Origin: DATFFO01 sp963744905
GTDB taxonomy: Bacteria > Actinomycetota > Acidimicrobiia > Spongiisociales > ZC4RG35
DNA: 64,000 bases
Direction: 5' to 3'
Assembly (NCBI GenBank): GCA_963744905.1
Contig: CAVUUV010000002.1
Coordinates: forward strand, 124,001-188,000
The translations under genes were made by a program, and so were the position numbers. The number at the start of each line of letters is the position of its first letter. Position 1 is the first letter of the stretch. The notes below the pieces were generated by a model. That model did no database searches and was not told the origin of the DNA. It saw only the letters and a program-made list of their open reading frames with translations. Shown here in pieces: positions 16,921-26,172 of the stretch.

Positions 16921-16958
16921 CTTTGAGTGAATAGTCTAATTTGAGTCTCCACTCAAAG
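16921..16958. promoter_or_regulatory. Palindromic operator between acyl-CoA dehydrogenase and TetR genes
   Basis: CTTTGAGTG (16921-16929) and CACTCAAAG (16950-16958) form a perfect 9-bp inverted repeat with a 20-base spacer. A further TTTGAGT lies at 16940-16946. This AT-rich patch in a GC-rich region lies between divergent genes, as expected for a TetR-type autoregulatory operator. Binding is inferred. Confidence 0.65.
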
Positions 16959-17035
16959 AAAAGACCAACAGGAAGACCACCTCCTGCAGCCGCGCTGCCG
17001 ATCCGAGCCGGCCAGAGGGGCTACCGTGACTGGAT

Positions 17036-17581
17036 ATGCGTTATCGAGTGGGCCTGGAAACCCGTGACCGCATCCTCGAGGCAACCCGCTCCCTGGTGGG
17101 CGACTTCGGTCTGGAGGGCACGACGATCAAGGCCATCTGCGAGCGGGCAGGCATCCTCGCCGGTAGCTTCTACAACCTGTTCGAATCGAAGGAGGAGGCG
17201 ATCCTCTCGGTGGTTCGTGACGCCATCGGAATGGTGGAGCCCGACCCCGACAGCCCGGCGGACATCACCTCGCTGGTCGATGCCTATGTCCGTTTCGTGG
17301 AGGAGCAAGAACCCGTCGCCAGGGTCTATCTGGAAGTGGCCATGGCCCGGGGATTGCGGGAGGAGAAACTGCGCAACAGGGTCATGCGCCATCATGAGCG
17401 GAGGGTGGCGCTGTTCGCCGAGGCCATGGCCCAGGCGGGCGTCGACGAGCCGGCGCAGATGGCCGAGCTGATGGTGGCCGCCCTCAACGGACTGGCCTTC
17501 CACCGGCTGCTGGACGACTCGTTCGATTTGCGGGGCCAGGCCCGGCGCCTCCTCACTCTCCGACCCCTCCCCGTGAGTTGA
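17036..17581 (+). CDS. TetR-family transcriptional regulator
   Basis: 181 residues. The N-terminal helix-turn-helix covers residues 6-52 (ETRDRILEATRSLV, TIKAICERAGILAGSFYNLF, ESKEEAIL); the remaining helices are the ligand-sensing domain. Divergent from the large acyl-CoA dehydrogenase gene with a palindrome between, so it probably represses that gene and itself and responds to an acyl-CoA or fatty acid. Start ATG 17036 sets the usual length of the family. Confidence 0.88.
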   Translation: MRYRVGLETRDRILEATRSLVGDFGLEGTTIKAICERAGILAGSFYNLFESKEEAILSVVRDAIGMVEPDPDSPADITSLVDAYVRFVEEQEPVARVYLEVAMARGLREEKLRNRVMRHHERRVALFAEAMAQAGVDEPAQMAELMVAALNGLAFHRLLDDSFDLRGQARRLLTLRPLPVS

Positions 17582-17608
17582 GCGCACCGGCCCGATTACG
17601 GTCCTGAC

Positions 17609-18214
17609 ATGATCGAAATCAGCAAGCTCGCCGTGGGCCCTTATGACAACGACAGCTACGTCGTGTCCTGTCGGGACACCGGCACGGCCGTGGTGATCGA
17701 CGCCGCCGCCGAGCCCGAGCGGATCCTCTCCGCCTGCGGGGGACTCGATGTGACCTGTGTGCTCACCACCCATGGCCACCTCGACCACATCGGAGCCCTG
17801 GACCCGGTCAAGGACGCTCTGGGCGTTCCCTGGCTGCTCCACCCCGACGACACAGAAATCGCCGGCCGCGACCCCGACCAGGCTCTGGCCGATGGTGGGG
17901 AGATCGTGTTCGGGAACGTGGCCCTCCACGTGATTCACACCCCCGGCCACACACCCGGGTCGGTTTCTTTCGTCTTCGAGCCGGCCGATGAGTCGGAGAT
18001 TCATGTGCTGTTCAGCGGGGACACACTGTTCCCCGGCGGTCCTGGAGCCACCCGGTGGGACTACTCGGACTTCGGCCAGATCATGGACAGCCTGGAAGAA
18101 CGCCTGTTCCCTCGTCTCCCCGACGAAACCATCGTCCACCCCGGCCACGGGGATGACACCACCATCGGCGTCGAACGACCCCATCTCGGCGAGTGGCGGG
18201 CCCGGGGATGGTGA
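17609..18214 (+). CDS. Metallo-beta-lactamase-fold hydrolase (glyoxalase II-like)
   Basis: 201 residues. The metal motif THGHLDH (about 54-60, HxHxDH) is followed by HTPGHTPGSVSF, the metal-bridging Asp in FSGDTLFPGGPGAT and the final His in VHPGHGDDT. Length and motifs fit small glyoxalase II-like thioester hydrolases. In the gap before two LLM oxidoreductases it may hydrolyse a thioester or lactone, but the substrate is unknown. Confidence 0.85.
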   Translation: MIEISKLAVGPYDNDSYVVSCRDTGTAVVIDAAAEPERILSACGGLDVTCVLTTHGHLDHIGALDPVKDALGVPWLLHPDDTEIAGRDPDQALADGGEIVFGNVALHVIHTPGHTPGSVSFVFEPADESEIHVLFSGDTLFPGGPGATRWDYSDFGQIMDSLEERLFPRLPDETIVHPGHGDDTTIGVERPHLGEWRARGW

Positions 18215-18248
18215 GATCCGGGCCGGCCCAAGAGGAGCCGAACTGACC

Positions 18249-19163
18249 GTGCAGCTCGCCGTCCAGGTGATGAAGGGGTACTCCGACACCCTCGAGCTGG
18301 CCCGATGGGCCGAAGCGGAGGGGCTGGCCGGGCTGGCGGTGGCCGATCACTACCTGTCAGGTGTGGGTGAGAACTCCTACGCCCTCGACCAGCTCACCGT
18401 GCTGGCGGCGGTGGCAGCCCGGACATCGACTCTGCCGCTGTGCACCCTGGTCAGCCCGATCACGTTCCGCCACCCGGCGGTGATGCTCAAGACGGCGGTC
18501 ACCATCGATGAGATATCACAGGGCCGGTTCTCTCTCGGAGTCGGGGCGGGGTGGATGCAAGAGGAGCACGATCGGTTCGGTCTGGCCCTGCCTCCCGTCG
18601 GTGAGCGCATGGATCGACTGACCGAGGCTCTCGACTACCTGCGAGCCGGTTTGGAAGGAGCCGAAGCCGGATTCCAGGGCCGCTACTACAACCTCGAGTC
18701 CGGCAACCGCCTGGAACCGGCCGGTGGCACCGTGGAACTGATCGTTGGTGGCGCCGGCGCCCACCGAACCCCGGCCCTGGCCGGACAGAAGGCCGATGAG
18801 TACAACGTCTTCCCTGCCCGGGAACCCTTCGGCCCCCGTATCGAAAGGGCCCGGAAGGCAGCCGCCCGGGCGGGCCGGGATCCAGGTGCCCTCTTCGTGT
18901 CCACCGCATTCCCCCTGGTGGTGGCGGCCGGCCCGAGGGACGTCGAACGACGACTCGACCAGGTGGCCACCTCCCGGGGCACGTCGGCCGAGCGTGTCCG
19001 CACCCGGTGGTCCGAGATGGGAATCCCCATCGGTACCCCGGCCCAGTACCGGGAGGGTCTGCAACGACTCGAATCCCTCGGGATCCAGCGGGTGTACTTT
19101 CAGATGAGCTTCGACTCGGTCGACCAGATCAAGACATCCATCGACCTCCTGCGTGGGTCCTGA
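18249..19163 (+). CDS. LLM-class (F420-type) oxidoreductase, copy 1
   Basis: 304 residues with a luciferase-like TIM barrel. Visible features are the N-terminal LAVQVMKGYSDTLELARWAE, the conserved SPITFRHPAVMLK (about 75-87), GRFSLGVGAGWMQEEH (about 99-114) and GGAGAHRTPALAG. The family typically uses reduced F420, occasionally FMN, for hydride transfer. GTG 18249 is chosen, with GAGGAG about 11 bases upstream. It is followed 24 bases later by a paralogue of the same fold. Confidence 0.85.
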   Translation: MQLAVQVMKGYSDTLELARWAEAEGLAGLAVADHYLSGVGENSYALDQLTVLAAVAARTSTLPLCTLVSPITFRHPAVMLKTAVTIDEISQGRFSLGVGAGWMQEEHDRFGLALPPVGERMDRLTEALDYLRAGLEGAEAGFQGRYYNLESGNRLEPAGGTVELIVGGAGAHRTPALAGQKADEYNVFPAREPFGPRIERARKAAARAGRDPGALFVSTAFPLVVAAGPRDVERRLDQVATSRGTSAERVRTRWSEMGIPIGTPAQYREGLQRLESLGIQRVYFQMSFDSVDQIKTSIDLLRGS

Positions 19164-19187
19164 CCCCTACCCGTTACTCTCGGATCG

Positions 19188-20099
19188 ATGAAGCTATCTG
19201 CCATGACCGAACCCCAGATGGGGGGCACCTACGACCAGCTACTGGCCCTGGCACGCTGGTCGGAGGCCAACGGCCTGACCTCGTTCGCCCGCTCCGACCA
19301 CTACTACTGGAGGGGCGAGCCGGCTCCCGACGCCACCGACGCCTTCGCCACTCTGGCCGGCATGGCCCGGGACACCGCCACCATCCGGCTGGCGGTGCTG
19401 GTCACTCCGATCACCTTTCGCCATCCGGCCGTGATCGCCAAGAACGCCGCCACCATCGACCAGATGTCGGGAGGCCGGCTGGACCTGGGGGTGGGAACGG
19501 GGTGGATGGAGGCAGAGCACCAGGCGCTCGGCTTGCCCTTCCCGGACTGGTCCGAGCGATTCGCCCGCCTCGAGGAAGCGCTCGGGTATCTCGACGCGGC
19601 CTTCGAGAACGACGATTCCGGCTTCGAGGGCCACTACTACCAACTGGAAGCCGACGTTCGCCCCAAGCCGGAGGGGATTCGCCTCATCGTCGGTGGACAG
19701 GGCAAGAAGAGAACCCCCTCCCTGGCCGGCCGCCACGCCGATGAGTACAACCATTTCATGGCTCCCGCCGCGGAGATCGCCCCCAAGATCGCCCTGATGA
19801 GAGAAACCGCAGCAGGGCGGGAGGTGACGGTGTCGGTGATGGGCGCTCCGCTGGTGGGGCGGACCGACTCCGAGTACCGGGAGCGTCTGGAGCAGGCGGC
19901 TGCCCGGCGTGACCTGAGCCCGGAGGCCATGGAACAGAGACTGTCGGACAACGGCGTACCGTTCGGAACACCGTCGAGGGCCGCCGAGACGATGCGGGCC
20001 CTGGAGGAAGCCGGGGTCGACAAGTGGTACGTGCAGTGGCTGGATCCGGCCGACCTGGACGGCTTCGCCGCCACCATCGAGGCTCTCAGGGCAGGCTGA
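19188..20099 (+). CDS. LLM-class (F420-type) oxidoreductase, copy 2
   Basis: 303 residues and clearly related to the preceding gene: TPITFRHPAVIAKNAATIDQ, RLDLGVGTGWMEAEHQALG and GGQGKKRTPSLAGRHADEYN align position by position. Probably a tandem duplicate that has diverged in substrate. F420 dependence is inferred from the family. Its 3' end overlaps the convergent YbaK-like gene by 14 bases. Confidence 0.85.
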   Translation: MKLSAMTEPQMGGTYDQLLALARWSEANGLTSFARSDHYYWRGEPAPDATDAFATLAGMARDTATIRLAVLVTPITFRHPAVIAKNAATIDQMSGGRLDLGVGTGWMEAEHQALGLPFPDWSERFARLEEALGYLDAAFENDDSGFEGHYYQLEADVRPKPEGIRLIVGGQGKKRTPSLAGRHADEYNHFMAPAAEIAPKIALMRETAAGREVTVSVMGAPLVGRTDSEYRERLEQAAARRDLSPEAMEQRLSDNGVPFGTPSRAAETMRALEEAGVDKWYVQWLDPADLDGFAATIEALRAG

Positions 20100-20562
20100 G
20101 CTCGGCCCACTCCGGCCCGGCGATCCGGTCCAGGTCGCTCAGACTCAGCGGGAACACCGTGTGCGGCGTGCCCCCGGCCGCCCACAGCGTCTGGTTGCGC
20201 CTCAGGGCCTCGTCGGCGAACACGCGCAAGGGAGTGGCGTGCCCGAAGGGCGGCGTCCCACCGGCGGCAAACCCCGTCGCACCGCGCACCTCCTCCAGGG
20301 TCGCCCGACGCACCACCCCACCGCCGGCTGCCTCCGCCAGACGCCGGGGCTCGAGTCGGCGATCCCCCGGCACCAGGGCCACCACCGGCTCGTCGTCGAC
20401 CGCGAAAACGAGCGACTTGACGATCGCTGCCACTTCACAACCGATGGCGGCGGCGGCGTCGGCCGCCGTCTTGGTTCCCTGCGGGAACTCCCTCACCTCG
20501 ATCACCAGACCGGCCTGCGCCGCCGCCTCGACCACCCTCTGCACCGAAGTCGAACTCGCCAT
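20086..20562 (-). CDS. YbaK/ProX-like aminoacyl-tRNA deacylase
   Basis: 158 residues. The family core is visible: AIGCEVAAIVKSLVFAVDD with the key Lys, LVPGDRRLEP, GFAAGGTPPFGH (the substrate loop) and VFADEALRRNQTLWAAGG. These free-standing editing domains hydrolyse mischarged tRNA such as Ala- or Cys-tRNA(Pro). Start ATG 20562; an open frame continues upstream into a repeat-like region but is not protein-like. Confidence 0.85.
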   Translation of the reverse strand: MASSTSVQRVVEAAAQAGLVIEVREFPQGTKTAADAAAAIGCEVAAIVKSLVFAVDDEPVVALVPGDRRLEPRRLAEAAGGGVVRRATLEEVRGATGFAAGGTPPFGHATPLRVFADEALRRNQTLWAAGGTPHTVFPLSLSDLDRIAGPEWAELSLP

Positions 20563-20640
20563 CGGCCGCCAGGTTAGGCCGCCCCCGCAATCCGTCTCCG
20601 CCCCCCGTGATCCCATCCGTCTCTCCCCCGAAGCGGCTTG

Positions 20641-20695
20641 CGGAACCCCCTCAGGCTCGCTCCGCTCGCCACCTCCCTCTCCGGGGGAGGAAACA
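20641..20695. repeat. Intergenic hairpin repeat family B, copy 1
   Basis: GGAACCCCCTCAGGCTCGCT followed by CCGCTCGCC, then a pyrimidine tract and GGGGGAGGA, so CCCCCTC and GGGGGAG can pair. The inverted counterpart is at 63344-63395. It lies between the divergent YbaK-like and sufC genes. Confidence 0.6.
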
Positions 20696-20749
20696 AGAGG
20701 CCGGGCGGTTTCGGGGTCGGACGCCGGCGGCCATACCATTGGAGGCATC

Positions 20750-21502
20750 GTGAGTGCACCGCTGCTTCAGATAGAGAACCTGCACGCCTCCGCCGACGGC
20801 CACGAGATTCTCAAGGGGGTCGATCTGACCGTCGACAAGGGCGAGATAGCCGCCCTGATGGGACCCAACGGATCAGGGAAATCTACCCTGGCCAATGTCC
20901 TCATGGGCAGTCCCTCCTTCAAGGTGACCCAGGGCCGCATCCTGCTCAAGGGTGAAGACATCACCGGTGCTCTTCCAACCGCAAGGGGGCAGAAGGGTAT
21001 GTTCCTCGCCTTCCAGTACCCCGAGGAGATACCGGGTGTGTCGGTGATCCAGTTCCTGCGCCAGGCGCTGTCCAACCGCACCGGCATCGACTACACGGTG
21101 CTGGAGCTGCGTCTCAAGGTGATGGAGGCGATGCGGGAGCTGGGCATGGAGTCGTCCTTCGCCGACCGATATCTCAACGAGGGCTTCTCCGGAGGAGAGC
21201 GCAAGCGCAACGAGGTTCTCCAGATGGCGGTGCTGGAGCCGGAGATGGTCGTCATGGACGAAACCGACTCCGGACTCGACATCGACGCCCTCCGCATCGT
21301 GGCCGACGGGGTCAACAAGCTGACCGGCCCCGAGCGCGGCTTCCTCATCATCACCCACTACCAGCGCCTCCTGGACTACGTGACCCCCGACCAGGTTCAT
21401 GTGTTCATCGACGGTCACATCACCATGACCGGTGGTGTGGAACTGGCGGAACGCCTTGAGGAGGAGGGTTACGACGCCTTCCGCCAGACGACCAGTGCCT
21501 GA
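20750..21502 (+). CDS. sufC: SufC, Fe-S assembly ATPase (first copy)
   Basis: 250 residues. Walker A GPNGSGKST (about 38-46), ABC signature FSGGERKRNE, Walker B VVMDETDSGLDID (a Thr replaces the more common Ile, catalytic Glu kept) and switch His in IITHYQRLL. It is the cytosolic ATPase of the SufBCD scaffold. Start GTG 20750 follows GGAGG four bases upstream. It leads sufS and sufU. A second sufC lies at 28093-28899 with sufD. Confidence 0.93.
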   Translation: MSAPLLQIENLHASADGHEILKGVDLTVDKGEIAALMGPNGSGKSTLANVLMGSPSFKVTQGRILLKGEDITGALPTARGQKGMFLAFQYPEEIPGVSVIQFLRQALSNRTGIDYTVLELRLKVMEAMRELGMESSFADRYLNEGFSGGERKRNEVLQMAVLEPEMVVMDETDSGLDIDALRIVADGVNKLTGPERGFLIITHYQRLLDYVTPDQVHVFIDGHITMTGGVELAERLEEEGYDAFRQTTSA

Positions 21503-21541
21503 GGGGGCATACAGAGTGGTCGAAGGACGTTGATCAGAACG

Positions 21542-22765
21542 ATGGGACTCCTCCAGACAGACAGCATTCGGGTCGATTTTCCGGTTTTCGAGGATCCGGA
21601 GCTGCATTTCCTCGACTCGGCGGCGAGCTCGCAGAAGCCCCGTGCAGTCATCGAAGCCATGGCCGACTTCGCTTCCCATCACTATGCCAACGTGCACCGG
21701 GGCGCCTATGCCCTGTCGATCGAAGCCACCGAACGCTACGAGGCGGCCCGCCACCGGGTTTCCGATTTCATCGGCAGCCCCTCCCCTGACCAGCTCGTCT
21801 TCACCAGGGGCGCCACCACGGGCCTGAACCTCCTCGCTCAGGGTTGGGCGGGAAGGCACCTGCGGGCCGGCGACCGGATTCTCCTGACCGAGATGGAGCA
21901 CCACGCCAACCTGGTGCCGTGGCAGATGGTCGCCCGCCGCATGGGCGCCGAACTGGACTTCATACCGTTGGACGCCGACTACCGGCTCGACCTGTCCCGC
22001 CTGGAGGAGCTCATCAGGCCCACGACCCGGGTGGTGGCGCTGTCGGGAATGTCCAACGTGCTGGGGACGATCCCGGACCTGGATCCGGTGCTGGAGGCGG
22101 CTTCGGGCGTCGGCGCCTTCACGGTGATCGACGGCGCCCAGCTCGTTCCTCACACCGCCGTGGACGTGTCCACCCTGGGAGCAGATGCCATCGCATTCTC
22201 GGCCCACAAGATGCTGGGCCCGACCGGGATCGGGGCGGTGTGGGCTCGCCCCGAACGACTCGAAGAGATGGAGCCGGTCGAGTTCGGGGGGGACATGATC
22301 TCCGACGTGACCCTGCGCGATGCCTCGTGGGCAGCGGTGCCACACCGTTTCGAAGCGGGGACACCCCCCATCATCGAGGCAATCGGCTTTGCGGCCGCGG
22401 TCGACTACCTGGACAAGGTCGGAATGGACTCGGTGGCGGCCCACGATGAGGCTTTGACCTCCTATGCCCTCCAGGCCCTGACCGCCGTGCCCCAGCTGTC
22501 CATCCAGGGTCCTCGCACCACCAGCGGCCGGGGCGGCGTGATCAGCTTCACCATGGGTGACATCCACGCCCACGATCTGGCCACCATCCTCGACCAGCAC
22601 GGTGTGGCGGTGCGGGCCGGCCACCACTGCGCCAAGCCGCTGATGAGGGTGCTGGGTGTTCCCGCTACAGCCCGCGCCTCCTTCTATCTGTATACGACAG
22701 AAGACGACATCGATGCCCTGGTGGACGCCCTCGGCGACGCCGGGCGTCTCTTCGGGGTGAGCTGA
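21542..22765 (+). CDS. sufS: SufS, group II cysteine desulfurase
   Basis: 407 residues. PLP lysine in FSAHKMLGPTGIG; the persulfide-forming Cys in RAGHHCAKPLM near residue 365; the GATTGLN loop and EMEHHANLVPW are family hallmarks. It takes sulfur from cysteine and passes it to SufU for cluster building on SufBCD. ATG 21542 gives the typical N-terminus; a TTG four codons earlier is possible. The stop overlaps the sufU start (TGATG). Confidence 0.93.
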   Translation: MGLLQTDSIRVDFPVFEDPELHFLDSAASSQKPRAVIEAMADFASHHYANVHRGAYALSIEATERYEAARHRVSDFIGSPSPDQLVFTRGATTGLNLLAQGWAGRHLRAGDRILLTEMEHHANLVPWQMVARRMGAELDFIPLDADYRLDLSRLEELIRPTTRVVALSGMSNVLGTIPDLDPVLEAASGVGAFTVIDGAQLVPHTAVDVSTLGADAIAFSAHKMLGPTGIGAVWARPERLEEMEPVEFGGDMISDVTLRDASWAAVPHRFEAGTPPIIEAIGFAAAVDYLDKVGMDSVAAHDEALTSYALQALTAVPQLSIQGPRTTSGRGGVISFTMGDIHAHDLATILDQHGVAVRAGHHCAKPLMRVLGVPATARASFYLYTTEDDIDALVDALGDAGRLFGVS

Positions 22766-23217
22766 TGGCCCTCGAAGACCTCTACCGGGACGTGATCCTC
22801 GATCACTACCGCAATCCCCGTCACCGTCAGTCTCTCGAGAACCCGGACGCCACCGGAGAGGGAGTCAACCCTCTGTGCGGGGACGAGATCACCGTAGAGC
22901 TCCGCCTGGACGGTGATCGGGTGACCGACATATCCGTGCACGGCCAGGGCTGTTCGATCAGCCAGTCGTCCGCCTCGATGATGTCGGACGCCGTGATGGG
23001 CAAGACCCGCCCCGAGATCGACCGCCTCGCCGAGCGCTTCAACCGCATGATGACCGCCGAGGACGACGACGCGGCCGGGCTCGATCCTTCCCGACCCGGT
23101 GCGGTTCTGGGCGACCTCGAGGCCCTGCAGGGGGTACGTCGCTATCCGGTGCGCATCAAATGTGCCAGCCTCCCCTGGACCACCCTGGCCCAGGCCCTGA
23201 GCAACGGAGCCGGATAG
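22765..23217 (+). CDS. sufU: SufU, zinc-dependent sulfurtransferase/scaffold
   Basis: 150 residues with the three conserved cysteines in NPLCGDEIT, GQGCSISQSSAS and RIKCASLPW, plus the Asp of CGDE, which bind zinc in SufU. The insertion of about 20 residues between the second and third Cys (EDDDAAGLDPSRPGAV) is the feature that separates SufU from IscU. It accepts persulfide from SufS. End of the sufC-sufS-sufU unit. Confidence 0.93.
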   Translation: MALEDLYRDVILDHYRNPRHRQSLENPDATGEGVNPLCGDEITVELRLDGDRVTDISVHGQGCSISQSSASMMSDAVMGKTRPEIDRLAERFNRMMTAEDDDAAGLDPSRPGAVLGDLEALQGVRRYPVRIKCASLPWTTLAQALSNGAG

Positions 23218-23254
23218 CCGCGGTCACGCCCCTGGGGGATTCGCCCCGGTGGGC

Positions 23255-23479
23255 TCAGTCGGCCACCTCCTCGAAACCCTCCAGCACCTCTTCCAGTCGC
23301 TCCCCTACCGCCGTCAGCCTTCGCCGACAGAAGGCGAGGAGGTCTGCCGCTCGCTTGACATCGTCCAGCAGACGGTCGACGTCGACCTCCTCGCCACGCA
23401 GCCGGCCGTGGATCTCGCGTAGCTCCTCCAGGGCGGCCCGATAGGTCAGCTCTTCGTCAGTCATCTCTTCGTCAGTCAT
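23255..23479 (-). CDS. xseB: Exodeoxyribonuclease VII small subunit
   Basis: 74 residues, all helical: the YRAALEELREIHGRL start, then EVDVDRLLDDVKRAADLLAFCRRRL, with the C-terminal acidic stretch usual for XseB. It partners XseA in a nuclease that degrades single-stranded DNA from both ends. Two in-frame ATGs repeat the sequence MTDEE; the first (23479) overlaps the true xseA stop. Confidence 0.88.
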   Translation of the reverse strand: MTDEEMTDEELTYRAALEELREIHGRLRGEEVDVDRLLDDVKRAADLLAFCRRRLTAVGERLEEVLEGFEEVAD

Positions 23480-24705
23480 CGACCTGCTCCACCGTCACGC
23501 CGACCGTCCCGTCCGCCAGGGTGATCGTCAGCCGATCGCCCACATTCACTGCCGCTGCGGCTGCGAACCACCCTTCCCTGCTGATCCATCACCAGAGCGA
23601 ACCCCCTTCTCAGGGTGGGCTCGACACCGATGGCAGCAAGCATCCCGGCCATCGCATCCAGTCCCCTTGCCTGGGCATCGACTGCTCTGCGGGCGTCATC
23701 GGCCACAGCGCCGCCGAGATGATTCAACAAGTCGGCCTGACGTGACAACAGCCCCCGCACTCCGCTCAAGACGGCGGCCGAGTGGTCGAGCCTCCGGGCC
23801 GCACGCCCACAGGCCGCCCGGGCCTCGCCGGCAATCAGCCTGCGGGCCGTGTCGACCCGGCCGGCATAGTCGCCCACCTGCCTAACCAGCCATTCGGCCG
23901 CCGCGGTCGGAGTCTTCACCGACACGCCCACGGCTTCGTCTACGACGCTGCGATCGGTCTCGTGCCCGATCCCGGCGATGACCGGGACCGGCATCCCCGC
24001 CACCGCCCTCCCCACCTCCTCGGCGTCGAAGGCGGCCAGGTCCAGCTTCGAGCCGCCGCCGCGAACCACGGCCACCATGTCCAGCTGTTCGTCTGCCAGC
24101 CGGCCCAGAGCCGCAACGACGGAGTCCCGAGCCTTCTCGCCCTGCATCACGGCCTGGGTGGTGAGAACCCGGAAGCGAAACCCGGACCGATGGAGCTGAT
24201 CGAGGAAATCTGCGTGAGCGGCCGACCCGCGACTGGTGAGGAGCCCGATCCTCAGTGGCACCAACGGCAGGGGAAGTTTCCGGTTGGCGGCCAGAGAACC
24301 GTCGGCGGCGAGACGCCTCAGCACCTCCTCGCGGTTCACGGCCAGCCGTCCGGCGATGAACTCCGTGTCCACGTCCAGGAGCAGCAGACGGACCTGGGAG
24401 CGGGTGGCCTGGACCCCGACCGTTCCCTTGACCAGCACCTCGACGCCATCCTGGAGACGCCCCACGCCCGCCGACGCCAGCTTGTGATCGATATCGGCCA
24501 TGACCCGTCCCCGGGCCGCCACGTCGAGCACCTCCCGGTCGGACTCGGGATCGGCCAGACGGAAGAAGGCGGCGCCGCCACTGGTACGACGAAAGCCCGA
24601 CACCTCGCCCCGCACCCAAACCGGGCCCGGAAAGGCCGCCGTCACCGCCGAAGCGACCCGGGCGAGAAGCCGGGAGACGGTGAGGGTCTCTGGTGCCGCG
24701 GTCAC
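23472..24705 (-). CDS. xseA: Exodeoxyribonuclease VII large subunit, one frame shift near the end
   Basis: OB-fold N-terminus (TVSRLLARVASAVTAAFPGP, VWVRGEVSGFR) and catalytic domain (IGLLTSRGSAAHADFLDQL, VVRGGGSKLDL, IAGIGHETDRSVVDE). The open frame runs to 23476 with an unnatural Arg/Gly-rich tail after GRVVRS. One extra base near 23564 explains it: the alternative frame reads AAAAVNVGDRLTITLADGTV, the normal C-terminal strand, and stops at 23472, overlapping xseB. Corrected length 410 residues. GTG 24705 overlaps the fumC stop. Confidence 0.88.
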
Positions 24706-26114
24706 ATCACCCCGCCCTCGGTCATCTTCTTGATGTCGAGGGCGGCGTCGAGCTCGTCTGCATCCATCAGCCCTTGCTCCAACACCAGCTCGCGCACCGA
24801 CCGTCCGCTGGCGACAGCCTCCTTGGCGACCCGGGCGCCGGCGTCGTATCCGATGTGAGGGTTGAGCGCGGTGACGACGATGGCGTTGCGCTCTACGAGC
24901 TCCCGCGCCCGATCGGCGTTGGCCTCGATCCCCACTACGCACCTGGTACGGAAGTTCTCGGCCGCATTTGCCAAGAGCTCGACCGACTGGAGGAGGCCAT
25001 GGGCCATGACCGGCATCATCACGTTGAGCTCGAAGTTTCCGTTGGCTCCCGACCAGGCCACGGTGAGGTCGTTTCCCACCACCTGAGCCGCCACCTGCAT
25101 CACCATCTCCGACATGACCGGATTGACCTTCCCCGGCATGATCGAGGAGCCAGGCTGGAGGCTCGGCAGTCGCAGCTCCCCCAGCCCGGCCGAGGGTCCC
25201 GAGCCGAGGAAACGGATGTCGTTGGCCATCTTGAACAGGGAGACGGCGACCGTCTTGAGGGCTCCCGACGCCATCACCACGGCGTCCTTGGCGGCCTGTG
25301 CCTCGAAGTGGTTCTCGGCCTCCCGGAACGGGTAACCGGTCCGCTCTGCGACCAGGGCGATGGTCCGGGCGGCGAAGCCCTCCGGGGCGTTGATCCCGGT
25401 CCCCACCGCGGTGCCGCCCAGCGCCAGCTCCTCGAGCCCGTCCAGAACCGACTCGACCCGCCCGGAACCCTTGCGGACCTGGGTGGCGTAACCCGAGAAC
25501 TCCTGGCCCAGCGTGACCGGGGTGGCATCCATCAGATGGGTGCGGCCCGACTTGACCACGTCGGCAAAGGCCTGGGCCCGTTCCCCCAGGGCGTCGGCCA
25601 ACCCCCCCAGGGCGGGCAGCAGGTCCTCCCGCATGGCCGCCACCGCAGCGATGTGGATCGCGGTGGGTATGACGTCGTTGGAGGACTGGCCGAAGTTGAC
25701 GTCGTCGTTGGGGTGCACCAGCCGATCCCCCAGGTCGCCGCCGAGGATGAGCGTGGCCCGGTTGGCGATGACCTCGTTGGCGTTGGTGTTGGTGGAGGTG
25801 CCGGAGCCGGTCTGGAAGATGTCGAGCACGAACTGGTCGTCGAGCTCACCGTTCATGACCTCGTCGGCCGCCTGGCGAATGGCATCGGCCTTGTCCTGGG
25901 AGACGTTGCCCATCTCGGCCGAGACGGTGGCGGCCGACCCCTTGAGGAGGCCCAACGCCCAGATGAAGCGGCGGGAGAAGCGGATCCCCGAAATCGGGAA
26001 GTTCTCCTTGGCCCGCTGGGTGGAGGCCCCGTACAGGGCGGAGGCGGGTACCCGCACCTCTCCCATCGAGTCCTTTTCGATTCTCTGTGTTACTTCTGCT
26101 TCAGACACCTTCAC
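24702..26114 (-). CDS. fumC: Class II fumarate hydratase
   Basis: 470 residues. Family markers: EKDSMGEVRVPASALYGAST at the N-terminus, FQTGSGTSTNTNANEV, NDDVNFGQSSNDVIPTA, TRTGHLMD-type GRTHLMDATPVTLGQE and the signature GSSIMPGKVNPV with the catalytic Ser. Interconverts fumarate and malate in the TCA cycle. GTG 26114 is taken; a GTG two codons later has GGAG five bases upstream and may be the true start. Downstream xseA overlaps its stop. Confidence 0.93.
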   Translation of the reverse strand: MKVSEAEVTQRIEKDSMGEVRVPASALYGASTQRAKENFPISGIRFSRRFIWALGLLKGSAATVSAEMGNVSQDKADAIRQAADEVMNGELDDQFVLDIFQTGSGTSTNTNANEVIANRATLILGGDLGDRLVHPNDDVNFGQSSNDVIPTAIHIAAVAAMREDLLPALGGLADALGERAQAFADVVKSGRTHLMDATPVTLGQEFSGYATQVRKGSGRVESVLDGLEELALGGTAVGTGINAPEGFAARTIALVAERTGYPFREAENHFEAQAAKDAVVMASGALKTVAVSLFKMANDIRFLGSGPSAGLGELRLPSLQPGSSIMPGKVNPVMSEMVMQVAAQVVGNDLTVAWSGANGNFELNVMMPVMAHGLLQSVELLANAAENFRTRCVVGIEANADRARELVERNAIVVTALNPHIGYDAGARVAKEAVASGRSVRELVLEQGLMDADELDAALDIKKMTEGGVM

Positions 26115-26172
26115 TCCGGATTCGGTTCGATCCTGACGCTAGTGCAGCCAACGACGTGATCTCCCCCCACCC

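Noticed and set aside
20641..20749. Extended coding start of the YbaK-like protein
   Set aside because: The open frame upstream of ATG 20562 runs through a hairpin repeat and lacks protein-like sequence.
20873..22627. 584-residue minus-strand frame opposite sufC/sufS
   Set aside because: Composition is that of a shadow (His/Gly/Arg-rich), no domains, and the plus strand carries two intact enzymes with catalytic residues.
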